From Spirochaetales bacterium (lineage in GTDB: Bacteria; Spirochaetota; Spirochaetia; ARS1246), in contig JABGPX010000426.1 of NCBI GenBank assembly GCA_018644745.1, positions 1 to 12,705 on the forward strand: a stretch of 12,705 nucleotides of DNA, written 5' to 3'. Shown here in pieces: positions 1 through 6,461 of this stretch. Both the position numbers and the translations under genes were made by a program. The notes under the pieces were generated by a model. The model worked only from the letters and a program-made list of their open reading frames with translations. It made no database searches and was not told the DNA's origin. How positions within the stretch are numbered: position 1 is the stretch's first letter; the number at the start of each line of letters is the position of its first letter.

Positions 1-2
1 AC

Positions 3-428
3 TCTGCTTTTGCCCAGGTTTCCCCCGATTCTCAAGTAATCCTTCAGATCATGCAACGGATTGGGCTTACGGAACTAGAGATTGAATCAGTAGTAAAAGT
101 CTTTGAAGACACAGAGCTGATTATCCAGGAAGCAAATCTCGAACTCAATATTTACAAAGCTCAGCTTGCGCGATTGCTTTTTCCTAAGGATGTGGAAATG
201 CGCGAGGTTGAGAAGCTTTTATCTCAATCGTATGAATGGCAGATGAAACGTCAGCTCGCACAGATTCGCCGGCAGGTGATGACGAGGCAGATCCTGGGTG
301 ACGAGCGATGGACCCAATATAGCAATATCATTAGAAACGCACAGCGAAGAGCAAGCGAGCAACCCGCCGCCGGGGAGCAAAGCAGGGCTCGTTCCAGCGA
401 TCAACCTGAGTCATCTCAGGCGCAGTAG
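3..428 (+). CDS. Secreted Spy/CpxP-like periplasmic protein, 5' end missing
   Basis: The frame is open from the window edge, so the true start lies upstream and the Met codon at 51 is internal. The first visible residues read SAFAQ, which looks like the end of a signal peptide cleaved after Ala-Phe-Ala, so the mature protein would begin near codon 5. The rest is strongly helical and charged. It contains an LTELEIE segment, a long amphipathic helix with many Lys and Arg, and a Gln/Ser/Ala-rich tail. This size and composition resemble Spy/CpxP or heavy-metal-sensor type periplasmic proteins, which often sit beside envelope-stress regulators. The gene ends 14 bases before an ECF sigma factor and is probably cotranscribed with it. 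The role as a periplasmic chaperone or sensor is inferred; no catalytic motif is visible. Confidence 0.6.
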   Translation, partial: SAFAQVSPDSQVILQIMQRIGLTELEIESVVKVFEDTELIIQEANLELNIYKAQLARLLFPKDVEMREVEKLLSQSYEWQMKRQLAQIRRQVMTRQILGDERWTQYSNIIRNAQRRASEQPAAGEQSRARSSDQPESSQAQ

Positions 429-442
429 TTGCACACTTTACG

Positions 443-1027
443 ATGGCTGCTCGTCTTGAGGTTAACAGCGTGCAGGTAACTGACTCGAAGCTCATCAGCG
501 ATTTTGTTCTCAGCAATGATGATAGGGCTTTTGAAGCACTGGTGGTGCGGCATGTCCCGACTATTCGGCGGGTATTATTTCCCATATTGAATGGAAACCA
601 TAGTGATATGGAGGAAGTTGAGCAGGAAATACTAATCGCGCTTTATAAAGCTCTACCCGGTTTTGAATATCGCGCAAGCTTCACCACCTGGCTGTATCGG
701 TTCTGCAGAAATAAGGGGATAGATTACCTGCGTCGCGAATCCAGTGTAAGAAAACGAAAAATGCTGCTCAGAACCCGTTTGGAGCTGGTGAGTTCATCTG
801 ATGCTGATCCAGCATACCAGGTACTACGAACCGAAAAGAGGGACAGAGTGCGACGTGTTCTTTCACAACTCAAAGAGAGAGATCGATCTATCTTGGTGAT
901 GAAAGATATGGATGGCCTGAGTCTGAGAGAAATCTCAGCTATTATAGGGCTGCCTGAAGGAACCGTTAAGTCGAGATTGCATCGCGCGCGCCGCAAAGCC
1001 GCGATTGCGCTGGAGTTTGAACGATGA
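443..1027 (+). CDS. ECF-type RNA polymerase sigma factor (RpoE-like)
   Basis: This 194-residue protein has the two-domain layout of an extracytoplasmic-function sigma factor. Region 2 spans about residues 20-100, with D..AFEALV near its start, the region 2.2-like EEVEQEILIALYKAL and the 2.3/2.4-like FTTWLYRFCRNKGIDYLRR. Region 4 spans about 138-190, with the helix-turn-helix LSLREISAIIGLPEGTVKSRLHRARRKA. It would direct RNA polymerase to a small regulon. Its stop overlaps the start of the anti-sigma gene (ATGA at 1024-1027), which implies translational coupling and stoichiometric synthesis. The ATG at 443 has no strong Shine-Dalgarno sequence but leaves a normal-length region 2. The family is secure; the inducing signal and target promoters cannot be read from the window. 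Confidence 0.93.
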   Translation: MAARLEVNSVQVTDSKLISDFVLSNDDRAFEALVVRHVPTIRRVLFPILNGNHSDMEEVEQEILIALYKALPGFEYRASFTTWLYRFCRNKGIDYLRRESSVRKRKMLLRTRLELVSSSDADPAYQVLRTEKRDRVRRVLSQLKERDRSILVMKDMDGLSLREISAIIGLPEGTVKSRLHRARRKAAIALEFER

Positions 1028-1632
1028 TATCAGAATTAAAACAGTTTATTAGCCGAAACGAAATTAATCTGATATTCCGTCATTCATGCCGGCGTGTTCG
1101 TGGCCGAATGATGCTTTTCCTCGACTCTGATCCAAGCGGTGAAGATTTAAGCATGGATCCGCTACTTCGCGATCATCTTCATCACTGCTCTTCCTGCTCT
1201 GGTTTCCTTTCAGGAATCCTGGAAATCAGAACCGAATATCATGAAGTATTTGAAGAAAGCTTTAAGGATCTTTGCACGCCGGGTGTCCCGGCTGCGCTTC
1301 CTGCTGCGCGTGCGGCTGCGCATGCGGCTGCGCATGCGGCGATCCATGTTGAGGAGAAGTCACATCATTTGGCATTTTTCACCCGAATTGCTGCAGCAAT
1401 AATACTCGCCGGTTTTCTTGTCACAGGTGGCTACTATTCGGTTCGAGCAATAAACACTAGAAATTTCATACGATCAGAAAACGTGCTCTTTGTCGACGAA
1501 ATATTTAGCCAGGCCCTGTTCGAAACCAATGTAGATATCGCAAATGCGGGCCTGTTTTCACCCGGTTCTGATCTCGTAGAGGGTTTGATATTACCATCAC
1601 CATATGAAGTAGAATTGTCGGATAACTTTTAG
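1024..1632 (+). CDS. Membrane-anchored ZAS-type anti-sigma factor
   Basis: The 202-residue product has the order expected of an ECF anti-sigma factor. The N-terminal cytoplasmic domain has a zinc-binding H-x3-C-x2-C motif (His51, Cys55, Cys58). A linker follows, then one membrane segment at about residues 119-138 and an extracytoplasmic C-terminal part of about 60 residues. It presumably holds the cognate sigma factor inactive at the membrane until an envelope signal arrives. The start overlaps the sigma gene by four bases. Oddly, the linker just before the membrane segment (residues 90-107) is encoded by a 12-base tandem repeat giving Ala-Ala-His-Ala units. The extracytoplasmic part shows no recognisable domain. 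Confidence 0.85.
   Translation: MISELKQFISRNEINLIFRHSCRRVRGRMMLFLDSDPSGEDLSMDPLLRDHLHHCSSCSGFLSGILEIRTEYHEVFEESFKDLCTPGVPAALPAARAAAHAAAHAAIHVEEKSHHLAFFTRIAAAIILAGFLVTGGYYSVRAINTRNFIRSENVLFVDEIFSQALFETNVDIANAGLFSPGSDLVEGLILPSPYEVELSDNF
1291..1338 (+). repeat. 12-base in-frame tandem repeat in anti-sigma linker
   Basis: Four consecutive 12-base units start at 1291, 1303, 1315 and 1327. The last two are identical (GCTGCGCATGCG), the second differs by one base, the first is more diverged, and a decayed fifth unit may follow. They encode [16 protein letters not shown]. The segment is clearly more GC-rich than its surroundings. Gain or loss of units would lengthen or shorten the linker without breaking the frame. 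Confidence 0.85.
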
Positions 1633-1656
1633 GAGAATCGGCTCTCACTTTTTTTT
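1633..1656 (+). terminator. Weak rho-independent terminator after the sigma/anti-sigma operon
   Basis: A short GAGA/TCTC stem (1633-1636 with 1643-1646, six-base loop) is followed after two bases by eight T residues (1649-1656). The placement is right, just after the anti-sigma stop and before the trpB2 promoter, but the stem is only 4 bp. Confidence 0.35.
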
Positions 1657-1657
1657 C

Positions 1658-1686
1658 TTGACAGATCAACGTTCCTCGCGTATAAA
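1658..1686 (+). promoter_or_regulatory. Near-consensus sigma-70 promoter for trpB2
   Basis: A perfect -35 box TTGACA (1658-1663) is separated by exactly 17 bases from TATAAA (1681-1686, followed by T). Transcription would start near 1693, giving a leader of about 28 bases before the ATG at 1721. The trpB2 frame remains open upstream through this promoter, but those codons would not be transcribed from it. Confidence 0.8.
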
Positions 1687-1706
1687 TGTTTCTACAAGAA
1701 GAAACA
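1687..1706 (+). promoter_or_regulatory. Palindrome at the trpB2 transcription start, possible operator or leader hairpin
   Basis: Perfect 7-base arms TGTTTCT (1687-1693) and AGAAACA (1700-1706) flank a six-base spacer. The palindrome starts immediately after the -10 box, overlaps the predicted transcription start and ends two bases before the AAGGAG ribosome binding site (1709-1714). It could be a repressor operator or a short 5' stem-loop; which one cannot be decided from sequence. Confidence 0.5.
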
Positions 1707-1720
1707 TCAAGGAGCAAATT

Positions 1721-3082
1721 ATGATTAAAGCTGTACTGGGAGAAAAGGATCTACCCAGACAATGGTACAATCTGGGCGCCCATTTTCCAAATCCAATGCG
1801 CCCTCCCTTGGGACCGGACGGAAACCCGGTATCGCCGGACATGCTGACGCCGATATTTCCTATGGCGCTTATAGAGCAGGAAGTTAGCCAGGAGCCCTGG
1901 ATAGACATCCCTGAAGAAATTTTGAAAATTCTCATGAAATGGCGTCCTACTCCATTGCATCGAGCCTACAATCTGGAGAAAGCTCTCGGAACGCCGGCTC
2001 GCATCTACTATAAGAATGAAAGCGTTTCACCTCCTGGCAGTCATAAACCGAATACTGCTGTGGCGCAGGCTTGGTATAACAAGCAGGCCGGGATTGAGAA
2101 GCTGACGACTGAAACCGGCGCAGGACAATGGGGCAGCGCCCTGGCCTTTGCCTGTGCTCAAGTCGGTTTGGAATGCAAGGTATATATGGTCAGAATTAGT
2201 TTTGACCAAAAACCATACCGGAAAGTTATGATGCAGACTTGGGGCGCTGAGTGTGTTCCGAGTCCCAGCACCGAAACCAAAGTCGGCAGGGACTTGCTTG
2301 AGAAATACCCCGATACGCCGGGCAGTCTTGGAATGGCTATCAGTGAAGCCGTGGAAGCGGCGGTTTCCGATCAGAGCGGAAAAACTAAGTATTCTCTCGG
2401 CAGCGTGCTGAATCATGTTCTTCTTCATCAAACCATTATTGGTCTTGAGACAAAGAAACAACTCAAACTCTTTGGTGAGGATCTACCGGATGTTATTGTG
2501 GGCTGCGCGGGGGGCGGAAGTAATTTCGCCGGACTGGCCTTTCCATTCATAAATGACAAAATTAACGGCAGCAAAATCGATATCATCGGCGTAGAGCCCG
2601 CATCTTGCCCGACCCTGACAAAAGGCCCCTTTCTTTATGACCTCGGGGACGCATCAGGGATGACTCCTCTGCTGCCGATGTACTCCCTCGGTCACGGCTT
2701 TGTGCCACCGCCGATTCACGCCGGCGGACTTCGCTACCATGGTATGGCGCCGATGGTGTCCCATGCGGTTGCGGAAGGACTCGCCGATGCGAGATCTATT
2801 CATCAGCTTGAATGCTTCGAAGCCGCAATTACTTTTGCGAGAACTGAAGGAATTATAGCCGCTCCCGAAACAAGCCACGCGGTCGCATGTGCGATTCAAG
2901 AGGCGAACAAGGCAAAGGAAGAAGGGAAAGAAAAAGTTATCGTATTCAACCTAAGCGGTCATGGTCTCATGGATCTTCGGGGATATGAGGCATACTTTGC
3001 CGGTGAGTTGCACGACTATGAGCTTCCCGCCGAGATTATTGAAGAGAACATAAAAGAACTTGCTGATTTTCCGAAGATATAG
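1721..3082 (+). CDS. trpB2: Tryptophan synthase beta chain-like protein, TrpB2 type
   Basis: This is a 453-residue fold-type II PLP enzyme of the TrpB2 class. The PLP-binding lysine is Lys109 in GSHKPN. The substrate loop is ETGAGQWG (131-138) and the PLP phosphate is bound by the glycine loop CAGGGSNF (262-269). It is longer than canonical TrpB1 of about 400 residues and carries the extended N-terminus typical of TrpB2. The class joins indole and serine to give tryptophan, and such enzymes usually work without a tight TrpA complex. No trpA or other trp gene is visible here, so it may salvage indole or have another beta-replacement role. The ATG at 1721 is preceded by AAGGAG at 1709-1714, six bases away; the upstream extension would run through the promoter. 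Confidence 0.93.
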   Translation: MIKAVLGEKDLPRQWYNLGAHFPNPMRPPLGPDGNPVSPDMLTPIFPMALIEQEVSQEPWIDIPEEILKILMKWRPTPLHRAYNLEKALGTPARIYYKNESVSPPGSHKPNTAVAQAWYNKQAGIEKLTTETGAGQWGSALAFACAQVGLECKVYMVRISFDQKPYRKVMMQTWGAECVPSPSTETKVGRDLLEKYPDTPGSLGMAISEAVEAAVSDQSGKTKYSLGSVLNHVLLHQTIIGLETKKQLKLFGEDLPDVIVGCAGGGSNFAGLAFPFINDKINGSKIDIIGVEPASCPTLTKGPFLYDLGDASGMTPLLPMYSLGHGFVPPPIHAGGLRYHGMAPMVSHAVAEGLADARSIHQLECFEAAITFARTEGIIAAPETSHAVACAIQEANKAKEEGKEKVIVFNLSGHGLMDLRGYEAYFAGELHDYELPAEIIEENIKELADFPKI

Positions 3083-3096
3083 GTTCTGAAGGTCGC

Positions 3097-3136
3097 GAGG
3101 CATCTTGGAAGGCAACTTCCTAGGTGCCTCCGTCCC
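3097..3136 (-). repeat. REP-like element: hairpin plus GGGACGGAGG (copy 1)
   Basis: In the gap after trpB2, 3097-3111 and 3116-3130 form a 15-position stem with 14 pairs (one G-T) and one T-T mismatch, closed by a GCAA loop. The core motif, read on the minus strand, occupies 3127-3136 and shares four bases with the foot of the stem. A guide sequence at the foot of an imperfect hairpin is the classical organisation of REP elements handled by RAYT transposases. No T-run follows, so a plain terminator is less likely. Confidence 0.7.
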
Positions 3137-3172
3137 TCTCAAAGTAGATACAAGCATGTTCAAGGCAAAAAA

Positions 3173-3439
3173 ATGGATAGTCCCGCCTTTTTCCGCGAAA
3201 TATATGATAATAAATCAATTTACTGCAGGATGCTCGGACATGACCTGACCTTCAATTATTGTAGGCGAACCGGAACAGGGATGTTTTGTCGGAAAATCTA
3301 TGATTGCTGGAGCCGAAAAATAGATTTAGCATCCTATTTAGCCGCTTTTTTCACCGCTGACGAAATAAAGTTAGGTCTTGGTCCTCCGTCCCCGAAACTC
3401 AATACTCTTCTAAACCTAATCGACAAATCGCCCAGCTGA
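3173..3439 (+). CDS. Small Cys-rich conserved hypothetical protein
   Basis: This 88-residue protein has cysteines and a histidine in an ordered pattern: Cys18, Gly-His at 22-23, Tyr-Cys30, Cys39 and Asp-Cys-Trp at 44-46. A helical segment, about residues 50-66, ends with FFTADEI. The pattern resembles small proteins I associate with spirochaetes and neighbouring phyla. It suggests a metal site or redox cluster, but I cannot name a function. There is no signal peptide, so it is probably cytoplasmic. The ribosome binding site is weak (AAGG about six bases before the ATG). Near the C-terminus, residues Gly-Pro-Pro-Ser-Pro are encoded by a reverse copy of the GGGACGGAGG repeat, so the tail may have been altered by that element. 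It converges with the minus-strand thioesterase fragment with no gap. Confidence 0.6.
   Translation: MDSPAFFREIYDNKSIYCRMLGHDLTFNYCRRTGTGMFCRKIYDCWSRKIDLASYLAAFFTADEIKLGLGPPSPKLNTLLNLIDKSPS
3383..3392 (-). repeat. GGGACGGAGG repeat, copy 2
   Basis: An exact minus-strand copy of the core, extended to GGGGACGGAGGA. It lies inside the small Cys-rich gene, where the opposite strand is read as Gly-Pro-Pro-Ser-Pro. No hairpin is evident beside it. Confidence 0.8.
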
Positions 3440-3640
3440 TTACTCGTCTATAAAATCATCAAAACCAGCAACATCGTGGCGAATCAAACCGCGAATTACC
3501 TCTACATCATCAACTTCTCGTTTTAGAATAACTATTTCATCCTCCGTCCCTATCTTCTTGCCGCAGATGACTTGAAGGACGTTTCCGGCAAACGATTCCG
3601 CGAGAAAATTAACTTGCATTTGTATATATGGATGATTTTT
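3440..3640 (-). pseudogene. Displaced C-terminal part of the acyl-ACP thioesterase
   Basis: A 59-codon frame with ATG at 3619 and TAA at 3440-3442 starts inside the last codons of the upstream thioesterase frame. Its frame is open back to 3640, right at an A6 run. Read through that run with one A removed, the two frames join as ...DALDEYNV-KNHPYIQMQVNF... and give a protein of about 259 residues, close to the family size. The fragment supplies what the truncated thioesterase lacks: the second hot-dog strand set, with NFLAESFAGNVLQV and EVIRGLIRH. It also contains Gly-Thr-Glu-Asp encoded by repeat copy 3. It could be an indel mutation, a homopolymer sequencing error or recoding by slippage. 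An independent small gene is less likely, because the peptide fits the missing domain so well. Confidence 0.7.
3541..3550 (-). repeat. GGGACGGAGG repeat, copy 3
   Basis: An exact minus-strand copy followed by A, inside the C-terminal thioesterase fragment and in the same direction as the gene. It is read as Gly-Thr-Glu-Asp in a segment between two predicted strands, where an insertion would be tolerated. Confidence 0.8.
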
Positions 3641-4220
3641 TCACATTGTATTCATCCAAAGCATCCTCTATCCATGCAATATATCTAGAATTGTTCACGT
3701 GAGACTGAATATCCAAATCACTTTTTCGCACGTGAATCGGTGTGAGTGATATGGGTTTTTCCGGGAACCGGATTTTCTTTAAATTATTTGATAAGGGTTT
3801 TTTTTTCGTATTGATCGGCATGTCTTTCATAAGCGTTTCGGGACGCACAGAGCGTTTTGTTATGAGATCAATAGCTAACCAAGCATATTTCGATTGCACC
3901 AGAATGTTTTCTTGTTCGTCTAGGATCGAGAACTCACGTATCGCAAAAGGACCCCGCGATTCAAGCAGCCAGGTATTTACGGTGACTCGCTCACCAATTG
4001 CAGGTCTCCGCAGAATCTCGACACCGATTCTCGAAAGTGCCCAAATAGCGCCGCGCTCATTCAGCTCATCCACACCAAACCCCAGATGATTGGCGTGATT
4101 AGACGCGCATTCCTGCATAATATTGCAGATTGTTGCAACCGTCGCCATTCCTCGGGCATCTGACTCATAGGATCGTATCCTTGCCGATTCCCGCCATTCT
4201 AGTCCTTCCGCTACCATCAC
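3609..4220 (-). CDS. Acyl-ACP thioesterase, frame interrupted before the C-terminus
   Basis: The enzyme releases free fatty acids from acyl-ACP using two hot-dog domains. The first covers about residues 10-120, with NHLGFG (44-49) and the strand motif AIWALSRIGVEILRRP. The second begins near 160 and contains DLDIQSHVNNSRYIAWIE (168-185), including the His174/Asn176-Asn177 active-site signature of the FatA/FatB-like family. After Val193 the frame runs through A6 (3636-3641) into ten unrelated residues and a stop. The rest of the second domain continues in the next frame (3440-3640). An A9 run lies inside the gene at 3798-3806 and is another slippage-prone site. The start is either GTG at 4220 or ATG at 4217; both overlap the upstream stop codon, so translation is probably coupled to the DUF2161 gene. 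Confidence 0.85.
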   Translation of the reverse strand: MMVAEGLEWRESARIRSYESDARGMATVATICNIMQECASNHANHLGFGVDELNERGAIWALSRIGVEILRRPAIGERVTVNTWLLESRGPFAIREFSILDEQENILVQSKYAWLAIDLITKRSVRPETLMKDMPINTKKKPLSNNLKKIRFPEKPISLTPIHVRKSDLDIQSHVNNSRYIAWIEDALDEYNVKKSSIYTNAS

Positions 4221-4939
4221 TTTGAGATATCCTTGGTTCTGTGGAATTTCACGAGCTCCGGATATTCAAGGAGAGCTTTCTTGCCCTCTGGATGTAGCTC
4301 ATATATGCCACGATCTACGCGCTCAAACCAACCGTAATAGTTCTTTGACAATATGCTTTGAGTTCTTTTACCGGTGCCTTTGGCTCTGAGTTCGGCGGGA
4401 GACAGCTTTCCGGATGTGTCGAGATGACAAGCAATTACGATTGCCGCCTCTCGATATGCCGTAATGAGCTTGGTACGTGTTATGCCGCCAATATTGTATT
4501 CACCGCTGCGGTCGCGTATTTCCCGCAATATCACGCCCCGCTTCTTGTATTGTTTTCTCACAGGCGGCGCACCAGGATGAAATGATACTTCAACTCTTGG
4601 CCCGGATTTCAAGAAATGCACCAGAATAAGACCTATGCCGAGTCGTTTTAGCAAATTGCACATCCCTTTCCAATTTCTATGCTTTCCAAAATCCGCGGGA
4701 TGGGGCAAAGCGACATAAACCGCATCAGCGACTCTCTGTCGATCGGCCGCCTGTATAAGCAATGTCGCGTTGAAATGGGTTTTTAATTCAATAATGATTA
4801 GCTCTTTATTCCTCGTAGCGGTGATATCACAATTCTTAACTTCTGCGTTAACTTTGTATCCCTGAGACAGCAGATACTCACGTATCGGATAATAGAGATC
4901 TGATTCTTTCAGAGAAGGGAGACGCATAATATAGCGCAA
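4217..4939 (-). CDS. DUF2161-type protein with PD-(D/E)XK nuclease-like core
   Basis: This 240-residue protein matches the DUF2161 family as I recall it. The N-terminal half has the restriction-endonuclease-like pattern. YYPIREYLLSQGYKV is followed by Glu33, Asp38 in CDITATR, Glu51-Leu-Lys53 in IIIELKT and Gln63 in LLIQAADR. These are the metal-binding E-D-ExK-Q residues of PD-(D/E)XK phosphodiesterases. The segment ADAVYVALPHP follows. The C-terminal third, with GKRTQSILSKNYYGWFERVDRGIYELHPEGKK split over a helix and a hairpin, looks like a winged helix. The biological substrate is unknown. TTG at 4939 follows the upstream stop by six bases; ATG at 4927 is an alternative, and neither has a strong Shine-Dalgarno sequence. 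The stop overlaps the thioesterase start. Confidence 0.8.
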   Translation of the reverse strand: MRYIMRLPSLKESDLYYPIREYLLSQGYKVNAEVKNCDITATRNKELIIIELKTHFNATLLIQAADRQRVADAVYVALPHPADFGKHRNWKGMCNLLKRLGIGLILVHFLKSGPRVEVSFHPGAPPVRKQYKKRGVILREIRDRSGEYNIGGITRTKLITAYREAAIVIACHLDTSGKLSPAELRAKGTGKRTQSILSKNYYGWFERVDRGIYELHPEGKKALLEYPELVKFHRTKDISK

Positions 4940-4945
4940 TCAGGA

Positions 4946-5191
4946 CTAGTCCCGAAGGTCTTTTAGGCCAGATCTGTTCATCAGTGGAGACGAGGTTTTC
5001 TTTGGCGCCTGACCCTTGGGCTGATTCTCATCAGTTCTCATTCGATTCACACGATCTAGAAAAACGCCAATTGCACGTTTGCTCTTGTTCTTTGAGTTCT
5101 TCAGACTTGCTGCCATTGACGCGAGCGTTTTCACATCAACTACCTTCAAAGGGTCAAAGACATGATCTAGGCGGGGATCACTAAATTGCAT
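4946..5191 (-). CDS. Small basic hypothetical protein heading the DUF2161-thioesterase operon
   Basis: I do not recognise this 81-residue protein. It starts with ATG at 5191, preceded by AGAGG (5199-5203) at a good distance, and it is the first gene of a three-gene minus-strand cluster. Residues 20-52 (DVKTLASMAASLKNSKN then RAIGVFLDRVNRM) look helical. The C-terminal 30 residues are polar, Lys/Pro/Ser-rich and probably disordered. No signal peptide, membrane segment or catalytic motif is visible. The good ribosome binding site and six-base gap to the next gene argue that it is real. Confidence 0.6.
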   Translation of the reverse strand: MQFSDPRLDHVFDPLKVVDVKTLASMAASLKNSKNKSKRAIGVFLDRVNRMRTDENQPKGQAPKKTSSPLMNRSGLKDLRD

Positions 5192-5235
5192 TACTTTACC
5201 TCTTGCTTACCTATCGACATAAAAAAGACTATCTT

Positions 5236-5262
5236 TTGACATGCACCACTTTCTGCTACTAT
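5236..5262 (+). promoter_or_regulatory. Promoter for the CapA-lipoprotein gene pair
   Basis: The divergent gap holds a perfect -35 box TTGACA (5236-5241) and TACTAT (5257-5262), the latter preceded by TG one base upstream as an extended -10. The spacer is 15 bases, shorter than ideal. TATATC at 5260-5265 with an 18-base spacer is an alternative -10. The position rules out the ATG at 5241 as the start of capA. Confidence 0.55.
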
Positions 5263-5288
5263 ATCAGGAGAGTAGAAGGCCGGTAAAT

Positions 5289-6437
5289 ATGAAAAAGTTG
5301 TTATTAGTCATTGTTTTGGCCGGAACAGCGCTGCTCGCGCGGAACTCAACCCAACCTCTCGGGTTCAATCCCCGTAAATTCCTGAGCTATGAGTTGGATT
5401 CTGATTCGAGCGAATTACGCCTGTTATTTGCCGGCGATATCATGGCCCATGACGTAAATTATACACGACAGCCATATACCAATATATACACTGGTATCCG
5501 CGAAGCAACTTGGGATGCTGATTTGAGTTTCGCTAATTTAGAATTCGTTTTTGATCCTGCTAAGCCGCCAAGTGGATATCCGCGTTTTAACGCCCCTGTG
5601 TCATATGTAACGGCTGCGATTGAGGGGGGATTTAATGTCTTTTCGATAGCGAATAACCATTCGCTGGATCTGGGAGCTCAGGCGGCGATAAACTCCTTGG
5701 CAGAAATCGAAAAGTTGGCGGAAGATCATCAAATATTCTACAATGGGCTGAATAAGAGCGAGTCCACTCGATTTGATCCAACTTTTTTTGAACTCGGTGG
5801 TATGAAAGTTGGCTTTTTGGCGATCACCTCCTTCCTCAATTGGTTGCGGGTTGATCACTCGGTAAACGTTGTTCCTTTCTACGATAATGCAGCAGAAGAT
5901 GAACTAGTGGCGCGTGTGCGTAGAGAATCCGGGAAGGTTAATCTGTTCATACTCTCCTACCACGGCGGGATAGAATATAGGACCGAGCCGGTTTTACGGA
6001 AAAAACAGTTTTTCCTCAGATTAATATCTGCGGGTGTCGACATCATTTGGTCTCACCATCCCCATGTTGTCCAGCCATGGGAAACCGTGCAGACTAATGA
6101 AGGAGACAAACTGATTCTTTATTCAACTGGGAACTTCATTTCTGGACAAACTTGGGGTCTTGGTCCTGAATCAGAAAGCACTGAACGAAAAGGCACGGGA
6201 GATTCCGCTTTGTACAAAGTTGTCTATGAATCAAGGAAGGGTGCCAAGGGTGTAAAGCGAATTCAATCAGTACCTGTTTTTAATTATCAAGATCACTCGA
6301 AAGGGATGGTGGTGAAGCAATATAGCAAATTGTTCAGTTTGGATATGAGTCCTGAGTGGCTACTATATTATAAAAATCGTTACGTTGAGCTGACAAAGCA
6401 GCTTTTCGACAACTCTGACTGGGGTTTGACTCAATAA
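5289..6437 (+). CDS. CapA-family metallophosphatase, exported
   Basis: The 382-residue protein has the full motif set of the CapA/PgsA family (calcineurin-like metallophosphatases linked to poly-gamma-glutamate capsule synthesis). These are GDIMAHD (49-55), NLE (83-85), NNHSLD (122-127), YHGGIEY (224-230), HHPHVVQPWE (256-265) and STGNF (279-283). The residues are those expected to bind two metals. The N-terminus KKLLLVIVLAGTALLA is a signal peptide or anchor, so it acts outside the cytoplasm. No capB or capC is present, so a capsule role is not supported locally; many stand-alone members have unknown substrates. The ATG at 5289 follows GAAGG at 5275-5279. A longer frame from 5241 begins inside the promoter and is rejected. 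The lipoprotein gene follows after 24 bases, probably in one operon. Confidence 0.88.
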   Translation: MKKLLLVIVLAGTALLARNSTQPLGFNPRKFLSYELDSDSSELRLLFAGDIMAHDVNYTRQPYTNIYTGIREATWDADLSFANLEFVFDPAKPPSGYPRFNAPVSYVTAAIEGGFNVFSIANNHSLDLGAQAAINSLAEIEKLAEDHQIFYNGLNKSESTRFDPTFFELGGMKVGFLAITSFLNWLRVDHSVNVVPFYDNAAEDELVARVRRESGKVNLFILSYHGGIEYRTEPVLRKKQFFLRLISAGVDIIWSHHPHVVQPWETVQTNEGDKLILYSTGNFISGQTWGLGPESESTERKGTGDSALYKVVYESRKGAKGVKRIQSVPVFNYQDHSKGMVVKQYSKLFSLDMSPEWLLYYKNRYVELTKQLFDNSDWGLTQ

Positions 6438-6461
6438 CATTTTTGCATAATGGAGATCTCG

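Noticed and set aside
1658..1720. N-terminal extension of trpB2 by 21 codons
   Set aside because: It would start inside the -35 box; the ATG at 1721 has a good ribosome binding site and a family-like N-terminus.
2027..2461. 144-codon minus-strand frame
   Set aside because: It lies entirely within trpB2, whose product is clearly recognisable; the antisense peptide resembles nothing.
3742..4089. 115-codon plus-strand frame
   Set aside because: Antisense shadow of the thioesterase gene.
5241..5288. Longer start for the CapA gene
   Set aside because: The ATG at 5241 overlaps the -35 box; starting at 5289 gives a clean signal peptide and a ribosome binding site.
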